Shown here piece after piece: positions 56,701 to 64,000 of a stretch of DNA of 64,000 bases (position 1 is its first letter; the number at the start of each line of letters is the position of its first letter). The notes under the pieces were generated by a model. That model was not told the origin of the DNA and made no database searches. It saw only the letters and a list, made by a program, of their open reading frames with translations. Source of the DNA: Mesostigma viride (lineage: Eukaryota > Streptophyta > Mesostigmatophyceae > Mesostigmatales > Mesostigmataceae); NCBI GenBank assembly GCA_009746045.1, contig RPFO01000276.1, positions 4,029,141-4,093,140 of the forward strand, in the 5' to 3' direction. The position numbers and the translations under genes are program-made.

Positions 56701-59700
56701 CCCCCCTCCTCTCCCCCTCCTCTCCCCCTCCTCCCCCCTCCTCCCCCCCCTGCTCCCCCCCTCCTCTCCCCCCTCCTCTCCCCCCTCCTCTCCCCCCTCC
56801 TCGCCCCCCTCCTCGCCCCCCTCCTCCCCCCCTCCTCTCCCCCCTCCTTTCCCACCTCCTTTCCCACCTCCTTTCCCACCTCCTTTCCCACCTCCTTTCC
56901 CACCTCCTTTCCCACCTCCTTTCCCACCTCTTTTCCCACCTCCTTTCCCACCTCCTTTCCCACCTCCTTTCCCACCTCCTTTCCCACCTCTTTTCCCACC
57001 TCCTTTCGCACCTCCTTTCCCACCTCCTTTCCCATCTCCTTTCCCACCTCCTTGCCCACCTCCTTTCCCGCCTCCTTTCGCACCTCCTTTCCCACCTCCT
57101 TTCCCAACTCCTCTCCGCCCTCCTTTCCCCCCCCCTCTCCCCCCGTCTCGGCCCCACTGGCTACCACGTCTAATGTATCCCCCCTCCGCCCCCCTCCCCC
57201 CCCCCCCCCCCTCCCAGCCACTGAGCTGTATCCTGATCGCCCACGTGTTCCGCTTGTCGCCCGACCTGGCGGGTGGCCTCATCCTTACCAGCTGCGTGGC
57301 GGGAGCGCAGCTGTAAGTCGCGCCACGCGTGTGTTGTTCTTGTTGTCCCACGTAGCGGTCACCTTTGTTTTGGGTAAACAGTCGCCTGGGGACGGTCACT
57401 GCGACCCCTTTCGGGGCACCCCTGCGCGACTGCGTGTGTATACCTAGCCTTTCATGGTGTGCATGTGTGTGTGTGTGGTGGTTGGGTAACATGGTGTGCT
57501 CATGCATGCGTGTGAATGGGGTTTGACCTGCCTTCAGCCTTGTTTGCTTTGGGCCACTTGCTCTCAAGATTCTGTTTGTACGGTTGTTCTGTTTGTACGG
57601 TTGCTTGTTGGCACCTGGCATCCCTACCCATGGCTTGTGCCATAGTGCCCGTGCCTGCATGGGGCTGATGTTCCTCTGTGCCGCACACTCTGTGTCGCGT
57701 GTTGCCTGCAGCACCAACCCACGGTCCTGCGTCCTCCATCCTCCGTTGATGTCTTGCCACACCAGCTCCAAACGCAGGCCCCACCCCTGCCTCATCCGTG
57801 GCGGCTGGCAGCCACATCATAGCATCTGTCCCTTTGTTCCCTAGTTGGCTTCCTCGCTTCCTCGCCTCCTCGCTTCCTTGCCTCCTCGCTTCCTAGCCTC
57901 CTCGCTTCCTAGCCTCCTCGCTTCCTCGCCTCCTCGCTTCCTCGCCTCCTCGCTTCCTCGCCTCCTCGCCTCCTCGCTTCCTCGCTTCCTCGCCTCCTCG
58001 CTTCCTCGCCTCCTCGCTTCCTCGCCTCCTCGCCTCCTCGCCTCCTCGCTTCCTCGCCTCCTCGCTTCCTCGCCTCCTCGCCTCCTCGCTTCCTCGCCTC
58101 CTCGCTTCCTCGCTTCCTCGCCTCCTCGCTTCCTCGCCTCCTCGCTTCCTCGCCTCCTCGCCTCCTCGCCTCCTCGCCTCCTCGCTTCCTCGCCTCCTCG
58201 CTTCCTCGCCTCCTCGCCTCCTCGCTTCCTCGCCTCCTCGCTTCCTCGCCTCCTCGCTTCCTCGCTTCCTCGCCTCCTCGCTTCCTCGCTTCCTCGCTTC
58301 CTCGCTTCCTCGCTTCCTCGCTTCCTCGCTTCCTCGCTTCCTCGCTTCCTCGCTTCCTCGCTTCCTCGCTTCCTCGCTTCCACGCTTCCTCGCTTCCTCG
58401 CTTCCTCGCTTCCTCGCTTCCTCGCTTCCTCGCCTCCTCGCTTCCTCGCTTCCTCGCTTCCTCGCTTCCTCGCCTCCTCGCCTCCTCGCCTCCTCGCCTC
58501 CTCGCCTCCTCGCCTCCTCGCCTCCTCGCCTCCTCGCCTCCTCGCCTCCTCGCCTCCTCGCCTCCTCGCCTCCTCGCCTCCTCGCCTCCTCGCCTCCTCG
58601 CTTCCTCGCTTCCTCGGTTCCTCTGATAAAGGAGAGGGCAACACGGCTTGTCCTCGGCTCTGGGCCACTGTATTTCATTAGTTTGGTCCCTGACTTGCCC
58701 TGTCACACCCTGGCCTTGTCCACCCGCATGGTCCCTGCCCACCCCCATGTTCCTACTAGAGGATGGCGTGTCCCTGTTTAACACTGCTTGTTCACAAGAT
58801 ACCCGTTGTGTCGCATGGCCCCTGTTCCTTGTGCTACATGCTGTGTGCGTGCTCCTGTATCTCATGTCCACCGTTCTGCACACGGGATTGCGTCTTTATC
58901 CTCCAATGTTATACCACGCAGCTCGAGCTACGCGGCATTCCTGTCCCACGGTGACGTCGCGCTGGCCATCGTGCTTACCGCGCTCACCACCGTGTTGTGA
59001 GTGGCCGCCGCAATGGATCGTGCTATTACCGACCAGGGCGGATACTACGATCTCCTTCTTGTTAGAGCCAACCAAGGCAGATACTAATATCTTTCGCTTG
59101 AAATTGCCAACCAGGATGGATACTATAATTTACCAAGTACGACACGGCTGCCGTGGCACATGCTTATATGCCCTCCGGCGGTCAGATGAGATGGGGTTGT
59201 GCTTGTGTTGGGACGGATGGAGATTGAAGGTTCTTCCCCGCAATCGCAAGCTGTTGAGGCGTTGGGTGAGGTGTTGGCGGAAACCCCTACTCGACTCGAC
59301 CAATTCAATGGGTCTGTGTGCACAAATCAATCAGATACGGCCAGACGAGCGCGGCAGCACACCATTACACGCCAAATTAACACCTTCATGTGCCCCTCTT
59401 GACCGTGGCACAGGACGCCCTGCTGCATGACAGGGCGCGCAGTAGGTATGGGCGTAGCGGGGCTATCCAGCGCAGGAGAGAGAGAGGATTCTCTGTCTTT
59501 ATGACGAGTGGCAGAAGGAGTATGTTCTGCCCCATCAGTGCTTGTCTCGGCTCTGCCTGGGAACTCCTGGGGGCTCGAGCGGCACGCCCGTGCAAGTAAA
59601 GTAGAGTACATCCTTTCAGGCTACTTCTATTTTCGCGATGTTGTATCTGCTGCGTTACCGTATTGGATGGATTTGTCTGGAATAAACGGGTTGTCCCTGC

Positions 59701-62700
59701 GCACACCGCACACCGCACATGACACCACCACGACCTTTGCACACCTGGAAGCAGTACCAGTCACTCCGTGTGAGGTGCTCATGCCTGGGTTCATGGTTCC
59801 TGACGCGAGGGTTCGTGCCCATCTGGAACCCTTCCTCGGCTTCCCCCCATCCCCTTGCCTGCACCTGCTTGCGCTGTATCAGTATCCTTCTTTCCTAATA
59901 TTATTTATGACCACGCCTCGCCTGCCCTTGCCTGCCCTCCCCTTTTCTATTGCCCCCCCCCCCCCCCCTCCCCCTCGTGCTTTCCCGGCCTTTGCGTTGT
60001 CTCGTGACCCTATTTGGCATCGCTGTGCACACCTCCTGTTTGACATCGCATGGTGTGGGGTCCTGGCAACATCGCATGGTGTTTGTGGCATCACCTGGCA
60101 TCGCGGCATGGCGTGCGCCAGCTCCATCGTGTGCACCCCTGTGCTGGCCAAGCTCTGCATCGGCTCGCTCATCCCCGTCAACATGGGGGCGATGGCGCTC
60201 AGCATCCTCAAGGTGGGAGCCAGGCGCGGCCTCTTTGGCTTGACAAACGGGCGACAGGCCACTTGGGTCACACGGCTAGTGTCTGATGTGCGCTAGACCA
60301 CACACCTGTATGTGTGGATTGGTTGCGATGGCCACGGTGGGGCGGACCAGCGACCTGTGGTGCACATGGGTCGCGATTGCAACGCTTGCTGTCCACGCGT
60401 GCCACATTTGCTTGCGCATCTGGTCTTCCAACATGCGTGTGCGGCGGGCGTGAGACAAAAGGTGCTTTGGTTGCACCAAGCAAGTGTGCGGCGATCGCCA
60501 TGTCGACGTGCGGCTGGGTTATGCAGCGCTGCTGCCATGCGCATCATCTCCAATTATTATTCATCGAGAAGCTGTTCAGGGATGGGCATCGGATATCCGC
60601 AACCGGATGTGGAAGGGTGCGGACGAAACATGCAGAAGCACGCGGAGGCAAGGCCTACCGGAGCAGCTCAAGGAAGCATGCGATGTGGGTCACAAGAGAA
60701 TGGTCTTTGACAGCTGTTGTGGTTACCGCCACACGCCACGTTATGTCCGCTGGGCAGTAACGGTACCCATGCAGGGCAGCTGCCAGATTTATGCCTCTCC
60801 TGCTCGGATACGAAACGGCTGTTTTCTCTCTGCGGCGCCTCACCACCGTGACCACCACGCCCTGGTTTGTGTGTGTGCCCTCTGCCAGGTGGTGGTGCTG
60901 CCCATCAGCATCGGCCTCCTACTAAACAAGTTTGCCAAGCCGCTTCTGGACCGCGTGGAGGTGCTGCTGCCGGTGGTTGCGATGGTGCGTGCGCTTGCAT
61001 AGGCCATGGTGCGTGAGCTAGCTTTTGCTAATAACGGTGTGTGCACCAGAATTCGCCACGTGCTCTTTAGAGCATGTTTCATGGGGAGCTTCTGGCACCC
61101 ACCATGCGGTTGCGTGCATATTCCGTGGCGTGCATGCATTGCCTCACCATGCGGGCATACTCATACAGCAAGGCAACACAACACACACGCCATGGGGATG
61201 GAAGCATATGCCGTTCAGGGTCGCTAGAACGCGCCCGCCGCACGGCTGCAGGCGTTGGCGACGCGGCGCTCTTCTGTCTTGTCCGTATGGCTTGGTTTCT
61301 TGTCCGGATGGCTTGGCCGGGCCAGGCCTTTGTACTCTTTGCCCTTCCTTTTCCCCCGAGCCCAATCTGGACGATGCCATCTCTGGGCGCACGCCACCGC
61401 TCTGTGAGGGTGGCCACAGGGGCACCCCCGGTTGCTGTAAACCATGGTGGACGATGAAGAAAAGTCTGTTGGAAACAACCATCCGCATGACATCCCCTCA
61501 GGATTGCCACGAGTTGCTCGCGGCTGGTTCGGAGTTTGCGTCGCCGATGTGGGAGAACGTTGCCAATCCGTAAAAAAAGTTGTAATGGGAAACTCCTCAA
61601 CGCGTGGATTTAAACTGCCAATATGTAAAAGCGCCTTGACAAGTCGTGGGGGTATACTGCCGTAAAGTCATGCTATTTCTGGTTGGGTGCTATCACTGGC
61701 GCAGGCACCGCCCCCACCTGCGTAAGAACATGGCAGCATATTACCTCCGTCCATCGGCTGCTCAAATACTAGTGCTCTAGTAGTAGTATATTAACATTAG
61801 TGCTTTGATACCAGTGTCTAGTGCTCTATCAGTAGTGTCCAGTGCTCTAATGCTACTGCTCTGATGCTAGTGCTCTAATACTAGTACTCTAATACTAGTA
61901 CTCTAATACTAGCGCTCTAGTAGTAGCACTATAGTAGTAGCACTAGCATCGGAACCCATCCTGTGACCCCTGGCTCCCTGAACCGTCGCTGCGGAGATGA
62001 CCACCTGTTCCTTGCCACGCTGGCCGCTTGCTGTACTCACACTCGTCATTATGCACGCATTGGACCCATACACAAGGTATCTACCCCCTTTGTACTTGTA
62101 CCCCACTGTTTTTCCACCGATTGTGCAACCGCCCCACCCCACGGTGCTCTCGTCCGTGTTGGCGCCAGGTGGCGACATCCCTCTGCATCGGCTCCCCCCT
62201 GGCCCGCAACGGTGTCCAGGTGCTCTCCCAGATGGTGAGTGCCCCCAAGCAAGAGGTTGTAGGTGGCTCATGGGACGCAGGCAGGCAGGCAGGCAGGCGG
62301 GCGGGCAGGCGAGCGGGCAGGCGGGCGGGCGGGCGGGCGGGCGGGCGGGCGGGCGGGCGGGCGGGCGGGCGGTCAATGGTTGGATATTATGGACCACTTG
62401 AGTAGTGCATGCAGTGGCCTTGTTCGGCAAATCCTACCCTACGGGATATGCGGTGGTGAAGATGGATGGCGGCCGTGTGCAGCAACACGCTCACTGCTGC
62501 CACCGCCACCCTTGTGGGCCACACCTGTCCTTCGCCTCCTCAGCCAGTACCGCCCCCATAGCCTGTGCTCAGGGAGGGTGTCCACGGGCGGAGCCGCACC
62601 GTTGGCCTCTTGGTAACCGCCGACCACAACATGTGCATGTGGCCACCTATGGCCTGGGCCAGGCAGGCCGGCGGTGATGGCATTCCTTGGTGACTCGTGG

Positions 62701-63836
62701 CAGATCTGTGGGAGTCAACGGGCGGGCAAGCAGCCTGGTGCGGGTGTCCGCTAGGATTCTTCACGCACTCACCAACGCTTGTGTCAACTGGGCTTTTTCG
62801 GTGGCGCCCCACCCGCCCCACCTGCACATGCTGGTGCCCCACGCCACACAGTGGCAGCGGGGATGCGCACCCATGGGCACCCACCCACCCACCCACCCAC
62901 CCACCCACCCACCCACCCACCCACCCACCCACCCACCCACCCACCCACCCACCCACCCACCCACCCACCCACCCACCCACCCACCCACCCACCCACCCAC
63001 CCACTCACCCCAACCAAATGTTCTCCCGCCGCCCTCTCCCTCCCCCTGCTCTTTCTCCCCAAAACAGGGTCTGGTCGTTGTCGCCCCCGTCGTCCTGTGG
63101 CACCTCGTGCTGCTGGGTGGCAGCATCGCGCTGACATCACACCCTGTGTTCAAGTAAGCGCCACCATGACATCACACCCCGTGTTCAAGTAAGCACCACC
63201 ATGACATCACACCCTGTGTTCAACTCAGCTCCGCCCATATGTGGTTGCGGATGCCACCTCGCCCACAGCATCTCTCTTCCAGTGTTTCCTCGGTACTTTC
63301 AGCGGTCTTCGGTTTGTCAAATAATCCGGTTTTAATGTCCCCGGCGTTTGTGTTCCTGGTCTACTGCGACCCATTCAGGCAGGCAGTGAGTCCTCCGGAA
63401 CACGCAGGGGACCGAACCATGTGCTCTAGGTCGGCCCAGCAATACATGAAGGCTGGCCATGATGAATCCCTGGCTACATGGGATACTGGCCCTACCAAGC
63501 GCATCATTGAATCAATCGGCAGTCCCATTTGCGCTTGTTTCTGGACATCATTTCGCGCCTGTATGCCATATATGTATATGTACATTGTCGTCCATTCACG
63601 GCTCATCGCAATCGCATCTGAGTGTCCTTTTCCCCTTGCCCCTGTACTAACTGGTTGCCATTCCTCCCGTCCCCCTCCTGGGCCCCCCACTGACCCAACT
63701 CCACCTGCGCAGGTTCCCCCGCAAGGTCTGGCAGCCGCTGTCGCTGTGCACGCTGATGCAGTCGTCCACGCTGGCCATGTTCCTCGCGCAGCAACAGTTT
63801 GGGGCAGTCGCGTCCATCCCCCCCACCGTGTCCGTT
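53716..63836 (+). CDS. BASS-family plastid sodium-coupled transporter (3' end outside window)
   Basis: The family (bile acid:sodium symporter fold) includes plastid carriers for pyruvate and other organic anions in plants and algae. Ten exons join in frame: 53716-53860, 54004-54169, 55688-55949, 57218-57312, 58922-58996, 60122-60212, 60889-60984, 62169-62234, 63068-63153, 63713-63836, giving 402 residues so far. Residues 1 to about 100 are Ser/Arg/Gln-rich with few acids: a chloroplast transit peptide. The membrane domain starts near ARSIAGLLPYTVATTVVVSL. Family motifs: LTSCVAGAQLSSYAAFLSHGD, CIGSPLARNGVQVLS (the sodium-site crossover region) and QSSTLAMFLAQQQFG with IPPTVSV, which in BASS proteins precedes the last helix. 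One or two exons are missing. The substrate cannot be decided. Confidence 0.9.
56515..57215. repeat. C/T-rich tract with 12-bp minisatellite in BASS intron 3
   Basis: A 300-bp CCTCCTCTCCC-type tract is followed at about 56845-57110 by some 20 units of CTCCTTTCCCAC. It ends in a run of C next to the acceptor at 57217. Very long open frames on both strands here are compositional artefacts. Confidence 0.9.
57846..58620. repeat. 8-bp minisatellite (CTTCCTCG/CCTCCTCG)n in BASS intron 4
   Basis: About 97 units of 8 bp with only a T/C variant at one position. Because three units make 24 bp, all frames stay open and spell 8-residue repeats such as SEEARKRG on the minus strand. No start context or homology supports a protein. 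Confidence 0.95.
61780..61950. repeat. About 12-bp minisatellite in BASS intron 7
   Basis: Units of the form CTCTAATACTAGTA and TAGTGCTCTA repeat about 14 times with drift. Confidence 0.8.
62278..62371. repeat. (GGCA/GGCG)n tetranucleotide array in BASS intron 8
   Basis: GCAG units grade into GGCG units over about 94 bp, 44 bp after the donor of exon 62169-62234. Confidence 0.95.
62878..63004. repeat. (CCCA)n array in BASS intron 8
   Basis: About 31 CCCA units, 64 bp before the acceptor of exon 63068. It is the same unit as in the coatomer delta intron but on the opposite sense relative to transcription. Confidence 0.95.
63131..63228 (+). repeat. 37-bp tandem triplication of an exon end and donor
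   Basis: GACATCACACCCTGTGTTCAA followed by the GTAAGC donor and GCCACCAT occurs three times in tandem. The first copy is the exon 63068-63153 end. The second keeps an intact GTAAGC, and in the third it is changed to CTCAGC. Confidence 0.9.
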
Positions 63837-64000
63837 GTACGTCCGCACCCGCACCCGAATGGTGAATCCTTGTCGCATATTTCAGCTGTGTGGCATGCAG
63901 GCAGACAGCCGCTGCTGCGTTACAAAGCGATGGGGGTTATGGGGCACGCATGGGATGTGCGGGTAGTGGGCAGCGTAGACATGCAGGGGGGTGTACGGCA

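Noticed and set aside
56071-57795. Very long open frames on both strands (up to 574 codons), Gly/Glu/Arg- or Pro/Leu-rich
   Set aside because: They are produced by C/T-rich simple sequence and a 12-bp minisatellite inside a BASS intron whose flanking exons join in frame.
57841-58883. Repeat protein spelling EEARRRG/SEEARKRG units over hundreds of codons
   Set aside because: The 8-bp DNA repeat keeps all frames open; it lies within BASS intron 4 and has no homology or start context.

Overview
The window looks like nuclear DNA of a green alga carrying an integrated DNA virus. The host genes are GC-rich and multi-exon. Two of them are plastid-pathway genes of plant type (a histidinol-phosphatase of the IMPL2 type and a BASS transporter), and an interstitial block of six plant-type TTTAGGG repeats is present at 12103-12144. 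I cannot name the species.

Region 1 (1 to about 11,000): the right-hand part of a polinton-like virus (PLV), recognised by a double-jelly-roll major capsid protein, a penton-like minor capsid protein, and a compact row of intronless plus-strand genes with AT-rich spacers. It also encodes a long spike-like protein, a basic zinc-finger protein and an Ig-repeat plus lectin adhesin. No packaging ATPase, protease, polymerase or integrase is visible; they may lie left of base 1. Four of its genes change reading frame, seven times in all, without nonsense substitutions.

Region 2 (about 11,100-13,300): a non-coding repeat field, the telomere-type block, and a 1-kb element with about 150-bp terminal inverted repeats.

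Region 3 (14,009-28,181): two host genes head to head, coatomer delta (minus, 11 coding exons, 523 aa, the first coding exon being only the ATG) and histidinol-phosphatase (plus, 7 exons, 373 aa). Both close in frame exon by exon.

Region 4 (28,700-40,220): a cluster of nested transposon debris. It holds L1-type ORF1 genes, a LINE reverse transcriptase, a LINE ORF2 C-terminus, a 1,724-bp piggyBac-like element flanked by TTAA, and many copies of a short hairpin end (GTGCTCC...GGAGCAC) bordered by TTAATTAA tracts.

Region 5 (40,394-63,836): a Sec23/Sec24-family gene (minus, 14 exons found, first coding exon not found) head to head with a BASS sodium/anion symporter gene (plus, 10 exons found, runs off the window). 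The introns are packed with simple repeats and minisatellites.

The most unusual observation is in host introns. At about eleven exon ends in three genes, the last 12-40 bases of the exon plus the GT donor are repeated, once to five times, just inside the following intron. This leaves arrays of extra 5' splice sites. The histidinol-phosphatase gene shows none.
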